A stretch of DNA of 64,000 bases from Prostheceraeus crozeri (GCA_907163375.1 CAJQUW010008041.1:372001-436000), one strand, 5' to 3'; positions 37,401 through 47,327 are shown, numbered from the stretch's first letter. Notes: generated from the sequence alone by a model not told the origin. Made by a program: numbers and translations.

Positions 37401-38386
37401 TTCAGATTCGAAGAATTCAGATCATTGCGCTCAAGTTTTCTCCATAATATTGGCCCTTTCGATCATTATTAAAAAAAGTAGCAGGCGTGCGAAAATTAGT
37501 TCACTTGATGATTTCACATCCTCTCCTCGGCATTGCTCAATGTGTATGCATACATTGAATCGAAGCCAGACATCGGTGTGTGCGAAGTGATATCACAGCA
37601 CGCACACATATCTCACTGGCTCTGGTGCCCTCTGCTGGTAGCTCATTGTTTGCCGTTTCCAATAGCAAGCGATACACGAATTATCCATTAGAGAAGGAGC
37701 TAATTCTGTGAAGTGCCATTTCAATATTAGAGTTACATACAATTCTTCCTTTCTAGGAAAACGAAGCGCGCGCAGATTTATCTAATTCTGTGGTTGAAGC
37801 TCTATCGCTTGCTACCATTGCATGCGGTGGTTGGGGGTAGGATTATGTCCACTCTAGACTAGCCCACACGCAAATGAATCTTTCTTTGGATGCAAACAAA
37901 ACCAGCACTCTATGATGATGAAGAACTAGCATGGACACGCACATGGCAACTTTCATCCAACACATAGTCAACAAAACTCAAAGTTTTCGAAAACAAAGTA
38001 AATACCTGCTTTTCTTGTGCTTGGCAAATTTAGGATGATTTTATATTTCAAATAATTTTGAAACAATATTTCAAAAGTGGGTGCAACCCTTGACATAGTC
38101 TGTGTAGACGAAACGCGTCGGGTAAATTTATTTTACAATATAAAGTTCGCAGTCGTAAAATTGGGAGAGATTTTTCTTCGGCATTCATCATACCTGCAAT
38201 CAGTTACAATTGATTTGAAATTGACTCTCATGTTTTTCACTTTCAGGAACCATGTGGGTGAATCTTGCACTGACGACAGCCTTCTTGCTTTCGGTTCCTC
38301 TGTTAGTCGGCGTCGAAGAGGAGTGTCGAAGATCACAGCTAGACCTGGACACGAGTACGGAAGAAGAGAAACCACTAAAAGTGTGA
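25062..38386 (+). CDS. SLC49A4: SLC49A4 (DIRC2) orthologue, lysosomal MFS transporter, six coding exons
   Basis: The spliced coding sequence is 25062-25471, 31519-31773, 34570-34746, 34808-35103, 36277-36459 and 38247-38386. That is 1461 bp, 486 residues plus stop, close to the 478 of the human protein. All introns are GT-AG with phases 2, 2, 2, 1, 1. Family motifs in order are WNTWGPI (60-66) in the first membrane helix, LGTGLRCIP (121-129), ATWFPPNERTTATAI (162-176), the PKKPPSPP cytosolic stretch, SDWIGFYSALAGIP, the basic ADYRKG loop, and a helix-11-like segment VPLFYELACELTYPISEE. About 12 hydrophobic segments are expected. Sequons NGT (N201) and NSS (N208) lie in the loop that is luminal and glycosylated in the human protein. 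Human SLC49A4 is a lysosomal membrane protein reported to export pyridoxine with protons; that function is inferred here by orthology. The human N-terminal lysosomal dileucine signal is ERQPLL; here the nearest match, EFQESLL (5-11), has four rather than three spacer residues. Introns of 6.0, 2.8, 0.06, 1.2 and 1.8 kb hold transposon remains. Confidence 0.95.
25847..26034. repeat. Foldback with a hammerhead-like core
   Basis: The arms (about 25847-25897 and 25983-26034, roughly 50 bp, few mismatches) share AGTTTATAGTGAAGAG and its complement. Between them, 25941-25974 reads CTGAAGA, then GGAG..CTCC that can pair, then GCAAC. This recalls the hammerhead ribozyme layout CUGANGA - helix II - GAAA, with one departure in the last box. 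Hammerheads are known in the terminal repeats of Penelope-like elements, so a relic of such a terminus is one explanation. The alternative is an ordinary foldback transposon. Confidence 0.45.
26764..27180 (-). mobile_element. 5'-truncated LINE, C-terminal reverse-transcriptase region
   Basis: An open minus frame of 138 residues reads SVYFTLVVPVILYVPPLICH, RLDIFQNRAHRLICG and LPRSGKFCLPYCATSSRMHS. This is the same distal region as the LINE at 17660-18430 (Y-P-L..L....Q-RA-R-I-G; LP-R-G-F-LP--T-R--SF). The frame is unbroken here but lacks the catalytic part. It lies antisense in SLC49A4 intron 1. Confidence 0.78.
30776..31400 (-). mobile_element. Retroelement C-terminal zinc-knuckle and endonuclease-like region, decayed
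   Basis: The minus strand reads a Cys-rich knuckle (CKCDEMVDSKGLHPLSCKRS), then AGISAILEPVGMDPHDGRHL with D-G-T-FPF, and further down WFEPVIFETTGVPGQLTELI and RISAASGD..IRGNTTSILA. This order (C-C-H-C, R/N, EP-GL--DG-RPDG, W-E--ETTG, RIS-A--D, RGN--SIL) is what I know from the C-terminus of invertebrate non-LTR-type polyproteins, probably a restriction-like endonuclease. The exact clade is uncertain. It is broken in a few places, and its higher GC content differs from the surrounding intron. It ends about 120 bp before SLC49A4 exon 2, antisense to the gene. Confidence 0.65.
31519..31773 (+). CDS. SLC49A4: SLC49A4 coding exon 2
   Basis: Acceptor TCCTTACAG|A, donor AATGA|GTAAGT. It completes Leu137 and encodes 138-221, including TWFPPNERTTATAI, which aligns with the human TWFSADERATATAI, and the two N-glycosylation sequons. 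Confidence 0.93.
33473..33542. repeat. Imperfect inverted repeat with GCAAA words
   Basis: GCCACACTGAAGGCAAACC (from 33473) is mirrored by GCTCTCTGTGTGGC (ending 33542), and CAAAGCAAAGCA by TGCTTTGCTTTG, with several mismatches. It is probably a small foldback. Confidence 0.55.
34256..34361. repeat. 15-bp perfect inverted repeat containing a CRE-like site
   Basis: CGATGACGTGCAGTG (34256-34270) and CACTGCACGTCATCG (34347-34361) are exact complements. The octamer TGACGTCA, the consensus CREB/ATF site, lies at 34269-34276. The interval is GC-richer than its surroundings. It could be an intronic regulatory element or the termini of a short transposon. Confidence 0.55.
34570..34746 (+). CDS. SLC49A4: SLC49A4 coding exon 3
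   Basis: Acceptor CATTTTCAG|A, donor AGTCAG|GTCAGT. It encodes about residues 222-280: helix 6 (FIVCLILFIGVLIYF) and the proline-rich PKKPPSPP loop. The next intron is only 61 bp. Confidence 0.93.
34808..35103 (+). CDS. SLC49A4: SLC49A4 coding exon 4
   Basis: Acceptor CTTTGTAG|A, donor GAAT|GTAAGT. It encodes about residues 281-379 with the NRSFWLVLLAYSFPHG helix, SDWIGFYSALAG and the ADYRKG loop; the human counterparts are NFRFLMIALAYAIP and ADFIRG. Confidence 0.93.
35104..36276 (+). other. SLC49A4 intron 4
   Basis: Non-coding. Around 35305-35415 the words ATATATCTAGGA / ATATCTAGGATAA recur three times in about 110 bp. Nothing else is recognised. Confidence 0.75.
36277..36459 (+). CDS. SLC49A4: SLC49A4 coding exon 5
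   Basis: Acceptor GATTTCAG|C, donor CTCG|GTAAGC. It encodes about residues 380-440, with FTNAAVPLFYELACELTYP corresponding to the human LNSSVPIFFELFVETVYP. Confidence 0.93.
36460..38246 (+). other. SLC49A4 intron 5 with a MITE
   Basis: Apart from the CACAGAATTA element at 37209-37792, I see only non-coding sequence. Confidence 0.8.
37209..37792. mobile_element. CACAGAATTA hAT-type MITE, complete reference copy (584 bp)
   Basis: It starts CACAGAATTA and ends TAATTCTGTG, flanked on both sides by the perfect 8-bp duplication GTTGAAGC (37201-37208 and 37793-37800). Near the right end a second CACAGAATTAG (complement) occurs about 90 bp inside the tip, so the terminus is internally repeated. No open frame. 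Three other copies in the window: 1143-1285, 40504-42366 (inverted) and 62511-64000. The perfect duplication suggests a fairly recent insertion into intron 5. Confidence 0.9.
38247..38386 (+). CDS. SLC49A4: SLC49A4 coding exon 6 and stop
   Basis: Acceptor CACTTTCAG|G. It encodes the last helix (MWVNLALTTAFLLSVPLLVG) and an acidic tail rich in Glu ending EEEKPLKV, stop TGA at 38384-38386. Confidence 0.92.
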
Positions 38387-38605
38387 GGTTTGGAGAACAT
38401 TGAAACTTTGTCGTGGGAATCACTTTCGATATCTGGAGAGATATCCTGAGGAATTATGAGAAACTCTGCTTGTGCTATTCAGGAACTTCATTCGTGACAC
38501 TTTCAGCATTTACCAAATCATGAAGTGATTGCTTTATAAATTCAAGCTGTTCACAATGTGCATCGAAGAAAGATAAGAACATTTGGAGGTGTGAATCATA
38601 ATCAC
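38387..38605 (+). other. SLC49A4 3' untranslated region (proximal part)
   Basis: Sequence after the stop codon up to the next transposon. It contains no AATAAA or ATTAAA, so either a variant signal is used or the transcript continues into the hAT element that follows. Confidence 0.5.
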
Positions 38606-39362
38606 TAGGGTTCGGAAAAATGTTTAAATATTTATATCAATTTTTAGACCTCGGAACATTTAAAACACTCAAAATATTGAAAATGCCTGTAAATCAAACC
38701 ATACGGTGAATGATATTAATGACTACGCAGGTTTCAGGGAAAAGTTGAGTTCATTCTATCAAATTATTTAGATACTTCCTTATCCAAAAAATTTTAAACA
38801 ATAAAAACATTAAAAACATAAGTATCTAATTTCATTTATGGGCGAAAACAGTTGCAGAAGAGAGATCTCCTGCAGAAAGTCTCCGGTGATTGTCAGATAA
38901 AATCGTTTGTTGTCGAAAACGCATGCTCGACGCTGGTGATCGGTGCTAAGCTATAGGTGGCAGCCTGTTGAGGAGACATGTCCGGGAGTGAGCTCTCACC
39001 ACCTGAGAACAGTAATTGAATAGAGCGCAGGATTTACATGTCATTGACGTCAATCAGATACAATAACATGGCCTTTCCTTTTTCCGATGAAAGCGCATGC
39101 CCTTACCAACTAACACTGTGCTTCTTAAAAATTTGATGTGACGTGGTCAAAGACAGAATATGATCATAGTCTACAAATGTGGTGACCGCCGATGTATCCC
39201 AATTTTCAATAGTTTGCTTTTAACACATGATTAAATCAAGGATTTTAAAGGAAATGCAAAGTATTTGAGTACGCCTAAATGTATTTGAGTGCACAAGGCC
39301 TAGAAATATTTTAAGAAAATACCCCAAAAATGCAAGGTCAAAAAATATTTTTCCGAACCCTA
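38606..39362. mobile_element. Non-autonomous hAT element just after SLC49A4
   Basis: The ends TAGGGTTCGGAAAAATGTTT and (complement) TAGGGTTCGGAAAAATATTT match almost perfectly over 20 bp. They are flanked by ATAATCAC (38598-38605) and ATAATAAC (39363-39370), an 8-bp duplication with one mismatch. 757 bp, no transposase. It lies 220 bp downstream of the stop codon and holds the first canonical polyadenylation hexamer after the gene. Confidence 0.88.
38800..38805 (+). terminator. Candidate polyadenylation signal of SLC49A4
   Basis: AATAAA, the first canonical hexamer after the stop at 38386. It lies inside the hAT element at 38606-39362. If used, the 3'UTR would be about 430 bp and half transposon-derived. 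Confidence 0.4.
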
Positions 39363-39370
39363 ATAATAAC

Positions 39371-40495
39371 AAATTTTCGCAAAAAGACACGCAGAAGATT
39401 CATCGATAACGAAAATCGCTAGAGAGTGCCAAAGCTTTCATCAAGTGCTCTTCAATATTCCGTCGTGCTAATAAACTTTCAAGATATTTGAATCGCGTCA
39501 TATTCAAGAGTCAACAATTTTTTATGTAGTCTAACGATTGTATTTTAGCCCATGCTTGGGCATCGTCCGATGAAATATGATCAACATGTTTCTGTATGAT
39601 CTACAGCAGAAAAATCTACAAATAAGTTATGGATCCTGATTACGGGAGGTTACAGATAAAGATAGTATCAAGTTAGTTATAATCTCCTTGTAACCATCAC
39701 TCATTCCATTTTATTGGATGAATTCTGTAATTCCAAAATCACCAAGCAATTTTATGGAATTTGCCGCTCAAACTGAATCTTTACTGAGTTATTGGAGCTC
39801 AAACAAGAGACCGAAACTTTTTTTTATTCAAAGATGAATCCCTTAACAGTTAAATCAGGGACTCAAATGCTTTGAACTAGGAATTGTTGTTTCTCATGTT
39901 TTAGTGGTAGCAATTTTGCTACCATATTATTTTGTATTGAGTTAGAAACTTTTGATATTCTTATTATCTTCATTAGAACGTATTACAGTGCCGTAAATTT
40001 GATATTTTCTGATGCAATGAATGTGTTTGGGAAAGTGGTTTCAGAAAGGTGGAATTATGATGTTATGTCAGTTGTGCTGAGATACCCCAAACGTTTTTGA
40101 ACTCCCGTGTGGCACCTGATTGAAATGAGAGGTTTTAAGATGTGTTTGAGAAAGAATTTGGTAAATTTGTTGTTCGCTAATTATTTTTGATATCCGCATT
40201 TAGTTCTTCATCATTCAATTAGTCAAAATCTTTTTGAAGCAATCAAACACGTACTTAGAATCCATGTAATAGCCGCTGACACATTTTTCGTTGACTATTT
40301 TGTATTGGATCTACCCAACTGTGCTAACTTTTTACTTGTGTGAGATGATTATCTTTTCAATAAAAGAACCAATTAAATCAAATGTCTTTTCAGCAGATTA
40401 TGGTAAAAATGGTGGGATTTGCGAGAGGTACGGCATCATAAAAGAACCATTTCATAATGACGTCGCAGTTAACAGTTATTCACTTCTCCCTATGT
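39371..40495. other. Intergenic stretch
   Basis: AT-rich, with no gene or element recognised. Confidence 0.5.
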
Positions 40496-40766
40496 GGACC
40501 CACCACAAAATTACATTCATCTGCGCGTGTCTTCGGTTTTCTAGAAAGGAAGGGTTATATGTAGCCTTAATATCGAAATGGCACATCACAGAATTAGACA
40601 ATTTGTTCCTTCTCGAATCGATAATTCGTGTATTGCTTGCCATTGGAAATTGCAAACAACAAGCTGTTAGCCGAGGACACCAGAGCCAGTGAGAGATGCG
40701 TGCGTGCTGTGATATCACTTCGCACACATCGTCTGGATAACATTCGATTCAGTGAATGCACTATGC

Positions 40767-42024
40767 CAGGGGTGCGCAACCTTTTACAGTTTTCGGCCGC
40801 CATTTCGAAGGCCGAAAGAATCACAGCCGCCCTTAATATGGTGTGCAAGCAACTAGGTCAATAGACAATCCATTTTATATTCCACCACTCAAATTAGCTT
40901 TCCCTGATGAATGACGCAGTGAAAATCGCATAAAGACCTATGTAAAGAATTAGCAAGTTAACCCATGTACGACCGATGGTCATTTTTTGCCAGAAAAGAT
41001 TTTAAGCGCACGGTGATATTAGCACTTGAAAGTTGAAAGCATGTTTTTGTAAGGGCAACCGAAGGAGAAAGCACTTTGCTAAGCTATTGTAGAAATTCAT
41101 AAAGGGATTACGAGCCAGTCTATTGTAGACATTCATTCGTAGATAGGCCTACACATTTCTAGAACCTCGTATATAAGCCTGCCTACCTTGCGTTATTATT
41201 GAAGTTATCATATTGCTAATCATGCAGTTCTTCCGTAACCCAAAACGTGAGCTTTAAATTGAATGATAAATGTGAAATAAAAACACAACTGAAATTTTGC
41301 CATATGTTATATATGAAAATACACAAAATTTAAATATGTAGAAATACAATATCTCGTAAAAATTATAATATCAGTGCTAGACTCAGTGACTGACTTGCTG
41401 TTGTACGTCTTTGATCAAACTTTGAATATTAGGCATTTGGGAGGATGTCATAAAACGTAAACTATTCACGAGATTGTTTTTTGTTAAGTGCGTCCGGTAC
41501 TTGTTCTTTATGAGCTTCAATTTAGAGAACGCTGCCTCGCAGGCGCATGTGCTTCCAAATAGAACTAAAAAATTTTAGGCCAACTATCGCAATCTTGGAT
41601 ATTTCACATCTGATTTCCATATTTCATGTAAAATACCATCACTTTCGAACTGCTTCATAAGACAATCATTCGCCTTCAACTCGATCACTTCCATTTGAAA
41701 TTCGAAAGGAACCTCTTCTATCTGGATCAGGTGCGGCGATGCAACGAGCTTTATTTTAGGAGCAAGTGCGTTGAAGTCTTCGAAACACGCACTAACTTCT
41801 TAGTTGAACGCATCAAAGACTGTAGCAATGTGACAGAAGAGAACGTTTTCAAGTGAAGGAACAATTACAATGTGACTATTATGCTACTATAGTGGCGATT
41901 GTTTTTCGATTGTCTTGGACTCCAGAAATATTTGCGATATACATGTACAATATTCTTTTTCATTTGCTTCTCATTGTCAGGGCCGCACTTTGCCTCTGCT
42001 ACGGCCGCAGGTTGCGCACCCTTG
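40767..42024 (-). mobile_element. hAT element with transposase remnant, nested in a MITE
   Basis: The ends CAGGGGTGCGCAACC and GGTTGCGCACCCTTG are the classic Charlie/ZBED-type hAT termini. 8-bp duplications are CACTATGC (40759-40766) and CACTATAC (42025-42032), one mismatch. The subterminal GGCCGC words recur at both ends. The C-terminus of its transposase is readable on the minus strand. Confidence 0.92.
41383..41559 (-). pseudogene. hAT transposase C-terminal dimerisation domain
   Basis: 58 residues ending at the stop at 41383: FGSTCACEAAFSKLKLIKNK then YRTHLTKNNLVNSLRF. This is the hATC dimerisation motif (GS-Y-CE--FS-----K---R--LT---L---LR). The nearest known relatives are the ZBED/GTF2IRD2-like transposases. 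Sequence upstream (41560-41840) is poorly preserved. Confidence 0.85.
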
Positions 42025-42374
42025 CACTATACAGTGAGAAATGCCGAGGCAAGGATGTGAAAACATCGAGTGAACTAATTTTCGTGCGCATGCTACTTTT
42101 TTTAATAATGATCGGAAGGGCCAACATTATGGAGAAAACTTGAGCGCAATGATCTGAATTCTTCGAATCTGAAGGAATTTTGGCGATCGAAGCACTTTGC
42201 TGGAATCCACATTAATCCGCAAGCGACGCACGACTATTTTCCTATCTCTGTAAGGTATAAGGAATTCCTTTTTGCATACTTAATAGGTTCCTCGATGTGC
42301 CGCCGATTTCGTATTAATCACACTTCTTGAAAAACCGAAGCAGATAAACAAATATTTAATTCTGTAGGACCCAC

Positions 42375-42878
42375 AGTCTGAATTGTGAATTTTTAGAACA
42401 CTTGCTCAAAATACTCTGAAGATAGGCCTAAATTCGAAACTTTTGAAAAATTCGCCCTTCAACAGCTTGATGTGAACTAGGTTAACTACCGTCACACTGT
42501 AAGCGTCTGCCAACATTTTCGGAGCTTAGTCGACATTTGTTAATCACTATGCAATTGATAATTAAGGGTTCAATACTGAAGACCATTAGATGCAGTAGTA
42601 GGGGTGCTACATCTTTAGTCAAAGTTTGAGGAAGATGACTGATCCACAACATATCCCAAATAAACAGAAGGGAAAATGTTAAGAAAGATTAAAGGAGATA
42701 AAGAAATGTAAGGATGACAATAGCAAAGAAAAAATATTTAGATAATGAATCTTTGCATAGCGAAGCACGCTAAATGCACAATCATCCAAGAAATAAAAAA
42801 GTGAGAAACAGAAATGGTGAGGTAGAATTCTAATCGCTGAGTAATAAGTCCAAAACTAATTACCGTTGAGAGTAACTA
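42375..42878. other. Intergenic stretch
   Basis: No recognisable gene or element boundary. Confidence 0.5.
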
Positions 42879-43814
42879 CACTGTAAATCACTCAATACCA
42901 ATCACATACGAAGGATGCATACCAAAATATTTTTTGGCATACTTCTCTATTCTCTTGGTATATAGTTAGTTGTATGCTTTTCGTATGTTATTTCAAATAT
43001 GGTATGCTTTATATACTAAAGCCATACCAGCACGATGTTAAAAGAAAGCATAAATCATGTCCAAAGTGTGTTGATTCAAGGCCTTTTGTCAATAAAGATC
43101 ACACTAATGTTACTACTGTTCTGTAAGTAGTGAGATAAAGACATTCAAGAGTCATACTTTCAATGCTGAATTCGATTTTAATACACGCAAATCTAAGGCA
43201 ATTCAGGAATATTCAATAAGTATTCAACCATCAAAAATTATGCATTATGTAATTTTGAAATAAAGCATATTATCAATCCGAAATAAAAACATATTATAAT
43301 TCATGAACGCAAAAATAGTTATGTTTGAGATATATAAGTCAACATGATTTTTTGCCAACCATCGTTTCAATGAATTGATGGTTATCTACTTGGTTCATAG
43401 TGTAGGTCAAACTAAACGTCCGGCTAATGTTAGCAACGACGACAATCTCGTGGAGCGTAAGATGCACAATAAATCTAGGCTAGTTAAATATCACTCTATC
43501 AAACAAAAAATATTCACGACTGGTATTACCGAAAAAAGTTATGTGACAGTAGTATATAATACATGTATTTTTTTGCGATGTGACTTAAAGCTGCACATAC
43601 GAAATGCATACCGGAGGCATACGGACAAGGATGAATTTGCATCGGGTCTCGTATATAAAACAGACCAAAAACTCCTATTTCAGTGTAAAACAGCCAATCA
43701 CAGTTGGAATAGTTCGTATAGCTACATATCAATCACATACGAAAGTGGTATGAAAGTGGTATCAGATGTTAGTTTCGAATTGTATGTAATTTTGGTATCC
43801 AGCGATTTACAGTG
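42879..43814. mobile_element. TIR element with CACTGTAAATC ends and TA target
   Basis: The left end CACTGTAAATCACTCAATAC and the complement of the right end, CACTGTAAATCGCTGGATAC, match over about 22 bp, and both are flanked by TA. 936 bp. Both subterminal regions are rich in GGTATGC/GCATACC words. A 174-codon open frame (43375-43899) runs out of the element and resembles nothing, so it is not called. Superfamily uncertain (a TA target fits Tc1/mariner-type MITEs). Confidence 0.72.
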
Positions 43815-44061
43815 TACTACAATAATGAAAAAGACGAAAAATGTAATAAAGATAAACTCCATATGGAAATACATGCAACTTTATTACCTGTCCTCTTGAA
43901 TACTCCAACAGTGACAGATGTTGGAGAAACCGGCGATTGTGGACCTGAATTGTATTCAGTTCTCATCAATGGTATACATCGAATAGAGTAGGTTCTGTTG
44001 GAAATTCGATATCATTTCAAAATTGATATCAAAATTCGCAGACAAATTGCATTCCTTTTGC

Positions 44062-44135
44062 ATCGTCGGAGTAACCAAGTGAAGAAGGTGCGAGTTCGTC
44101 TCCACTGCGAACTTCGGCTCGATTCCTGGGACAGG
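44062..44135 (+). mobile_element. Possible tRNA-derived SINE head
   Basis: An A-box-like TAACCAAGTGAAG (44072-44084) and a B-box-like GGCTCGATTCC (44116-44126) are spaced as in a pol III internal promoter. The stretch between (GGTGCGAGTTCGTCTCC) resembles tRNA-SINE heads. No cloverleaf with closed acceptor stem and no tail repeat could be confirmed. Confidence 0.35.
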
Positions 44136-44212
44136 CCAGTGCGTTGGGGAATGAATGGTGTTGGTGTCTTGTATTGACTAAATAATTGTCATTCTATCAA
44201 GTGTCCGTAAAC

Positions 44213-44934
44213 TAGGGATGCGGAGTTGGAGTCGGAGTCCCGGAGTCCTATCATTTATTCTGGAGTCCGAGTCCTATCAAATTATAGGACTCCGGACTCC
44301 GGCCTCTACCTAGACCCGAAATATAATGCAAACAAATTATCTATCCCCTTGCATATAGCTGTCACTGTCTTGATGTCAACTTCATCCGTCAAACAAAAGT
44401 ACAGAGATAGCAGTGCATGTAAAGATTGTAATAGTTGAGGGAATGAACCGTGATAGTAAAAAAAGGATTGTCATTTCACTCGGTGATTTAGCATAAAATA
44501 AGCCTTCCTAGCCTCGATCACACCTACGCACCAAAGGTCACATCAGAGACAAAAGTGAAATACTAGTTTATTTGAGAACATTGCATCTTACCCTCACGTT
44601 AATCGTGTGTGATGGCTCCTCCAAAGAGCATCTTAAAATCGAAAGTGTACTCATATTTTTTGGAGAAGGATGGGGATTTTCCTGCCTGGTAGAGACGGGA
44701 GAAAAACCGCTTGAAGCTCACATTAAAAAGATGGGAGGAGCCGAGTCGTGTGCATCCAACTTAAAGCGATATTTGATAAACTTTCATCGAAAATGACTGA
44801 TACTTGATACAGCAATGATCACTAAAGATAGGTTTAGGTAAGCCTATAATGATCTATGAAGTAGGATACCGGTTGGTTTTTCAAAAAACTAGGCTATATA
44901 TACTTGCCACCCGGAGTCGGAGTCGGAGTCCCTG
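44213..44934 (+). mobile_element. hAT element with GGAGTC-rich ends and a BED-finger relic
   Basis: The ends TAGGGATGCGGAGTTGGAGT and (complement) CAGGGACTCCGACTCCGACT are flanked by CCGTAAAC (44205-44212) and TCGTAAAC (44935-44942), an 8-bp duplication with one mismatch. GGAGTC/GACTCC hexamers are repeated within both termini. It keeps the 5' part of the transposase gene and has lost the rest by deletion. Confidence 0.88.
44612..44796 (+). pseudogene. BED zinc-finger N-terminus of a hAT transposase
   Basis: From ATG 44612 one frame reads MAPPKSILKSKVYSYFLEKD then GDFPAW. After a frame change the text continues FSCLVETGEKPLEAHIKK and ASNLKRYLINFHRK. That is a BED finger (SKV--YF---D-----CL-C...SNLKRHL---H) in which the second Cys reads Glu and the first His reads Tyr. 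About 60 residues; the catalytic part is absent. Confidence 0.7.
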
Positions 44935-45110
44935 TCGTAAACTGACGTAAGTAAGTAGAAAACTAAATTTTCCGTATGATGACATAGCTATGAATTTCCA
45001 AAAGCCACAGCCTAGTGCTGCAAATATTTTTTTTGTATTTTCATCTTTTAAATTTTTGAGCTTATGTCGTTGAATTATGTAGTTAACATATGATTGTCCT
45101 GTACCCTGAT

Positions 45111-46326
45111 TAGTGATGAAAATTATCCGGAAAATTTTGAATCAAAATTTTGGAAAATATTGGAAAATTTTGGAAAATTTTCAAAAATTTTGAAAGTTCT
45201 GATTTTTTGTGACAGGCCCTATGCTTTGACCGCTTCTACAGCCGAGGCAGCTACACACCAATAGAATGGGTCTAAAATGGTGATCTTGATCATCATTTTG
45301 ATTAAACCGATTTTGAAAAATGAAAAAATTTGAATTTTTGTGATATAATTTTTACGTTTTCTATCACAGCCGAGGCATAGAAACATCAATAGAATTGTTC
45401 TAACACTCTTGATTTCATCATATCATTTCGATTAAAACAATCGTAGCAATACGAATCCCGTCCGCGGATTTTTTAGCATTCCTTTGCCAGCAGTTGCTTG
45501 TGGCAATTTGTTGCCATTTTTATTATTATAACACAGACATCTTTTGGGACAACGTGAATTTTTTTCTTTACATAGGGGGTATAATTTCAAGCATTGTGAA
45601 AGATCTGGAGCAAAAATAATGCACTTTATTTGGGAGTTTGTTTATGGCTTGAAAGTTAAGCTTTATTATGCAGCCTTGATTGCATTTGCAATGATACAAA
45701 TTCTCCATGTGTTAATAAACATGTGAAGCACAAGCACACAGTCCAACACAGCATTATACATGAGCGACCATATATTGGAAGATAAGACTGTAAACTCGTG
45801 AGATATTTGGAAACTAAAGATATCTGTGATGAGTAGAAGAAAATTTATATGATAGCTTCTAACTTCTGGGGTAATGTCCGATATCTTCGTGGAGGACAAA
45901 CTACACATCTTCCATTTCTAGCTCAGATGATTCAGATAGTTCCAAATCGATTTCAGATCTGTGAATTTCAGACTTTTCCAGATGAATTGGAGATTCTCCA
46001 GTTTAATCTAAGATCCTTTCAAAGTTGAGTTTCTGACAAATATCTGAAATTCAATTCGAGAAATCTGAAATCCATTTAATGTCTGATATTCAGTTGGAAA
46101 GATCTGAAATAGACATGGAGGGTGCAGTTGGTTCCAAAAGTTAACATGCAGGGATGATAGAGAAGTTTTCGGACTTTGAATGTTACATAGTCTTTTCAAA
46201 CGACTGCAACAAGTCTCCAAAACAAAGGCAAAAACTTTAATCACCAAAAAAAATTTCAAAATTTTCCATTGGAAAATTTTCCGGAAATTTTTGAAAAAAT
46301 TGGAAAATTTTCCATTTGCATCACTA
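45111..46326. mobile_element. TAGTGATG-family hAT element, complete reference copy (1216 bp)
   Basis: It starts TAGTGATGAAAATTATCC and ends CCATTTGCATCACTA, flanked by the perfect 8-bp duplication ACCCTGAT (45103-45110 and 46327-46334). TAGNGNTG tips plus an 8-bp duplication are the hAT signature. Both ends are dense in AAAATTTTCC words and the middle in ATTTCAGA / TCTGAAAT words. No transposase, so non-autonomous. Relatives: 16200-16672, 18969-20746, 20762-21849, 21850-22625. Confidence 0.92.
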
Positions 46327-46334
46327 ACCCTGAT

Positions 46335-46865
46335 GAAAACGACGCCTAGTCGTCGAAATATATTGGCTTAAGAAATTGACTGCAAAAATATTGAACTACT
46401 TTAACTTCCTACATCCTTTAAGTTCAAATTAAGGCTCTTTTGCTACTAAATTTGTCGATATCACTTTCGCAGGATTTCACATACACCCGGCATTTAGATA
46501 TTCAAGTTCTTCACCGTCCCAATGAAATGTACACCGAAGAACCTTCATAATGTATTTTGGAGGATATGGATGGCTTTAATGGCTAGAACAAGTATCCTAT
46601 GAGACATCTTGGGAACTCCAAGTACAGACTTTCCTTGTTAGACTAACTAGCACAAATATGAAATTTATTCTTGGGTTTTCAATTGACAGTCAAAGCGGTT
46701 GGACCTTTTTCATTAGTAAATAGCATTTATGACAATAATTCAATTTCCAAGACGACGTCTAGTCTTCAGAAGTCTTCATAAATCAGTTGAGGGTTCAAAT
46801 TTCTAAACATTTTGTCTCCCAACGTGTCATCAACGATTGGAGTTCTGTGTCCCAATTATGTAATC
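46335..46865. other. Intergenic stretch
   Basis: No recognisable gene or element. Confidence 0.5.
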
Positions 46866-47327
46866 CATAGAAATCGATAGCATTATAATCTCTAGAACGT
46901 GAATACAGCTTCGTGCAATATATAATGACGGCACAAAAATCGCACGCGCTTTCGCCTAGAAACGACTGCATTACTGGGTTAGAATTAAGGCTGGTTCACA
47001 TTGAAAATCGCTGAAGTTCGACACTGATGCGTTGCTTTGACGCTAGACACTTGCGATACGCGCAGTGTCAATCGCTAGCGTTTTGGATAAGTTAACGGAT
47101 GACTAATTAATTGTGTCAGCGTTGTTCTGTTCGCATTGATACTATCGACGCGCTTCAAATTAGAGCGCCATAATCTTCATGTCTGGTTTCAACGTAAGAC
47201 TTGCGCTTTTTGCTAACTTTGAGACGCCAAATTATGCAGAGAAAAAAGAAGATTCTTGATCAGAGGAATCTTCACGATGCGCGAAGAATTAAGAGAATTT
47301 CGACATGCCATGTAGATGCATTATAAT

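Larger units (their letters stand above)
40504..42366. mobile_element. CACAGAATTA hAT-type MITE, inverted copy split by another hAT
   Basis: The ends CACAAAATTA and TTAATTCTGTA are flanked by the perfect 8-bp duplication GGACCCAC (40496-40503 and 42367-42374). Removing the hAT insertion 40767-42024 and its duplication leaves about 597 bp, collinear in reverse with the 584-bp copy at 37209-37792. An example of clean nesting. Confidence 0.88.

Noticed and set aside
40291-40864. Open frames of 78-133 codons on both strands
   Set aside because: They lie across the CACAGAATTA MITE boundary and into the hAT end, so they are transposon shadows.
43375-43899. 174-codon open frame
   Set aside because: It runs across the right end of a transposon into flanking DNA and resembles no protein.
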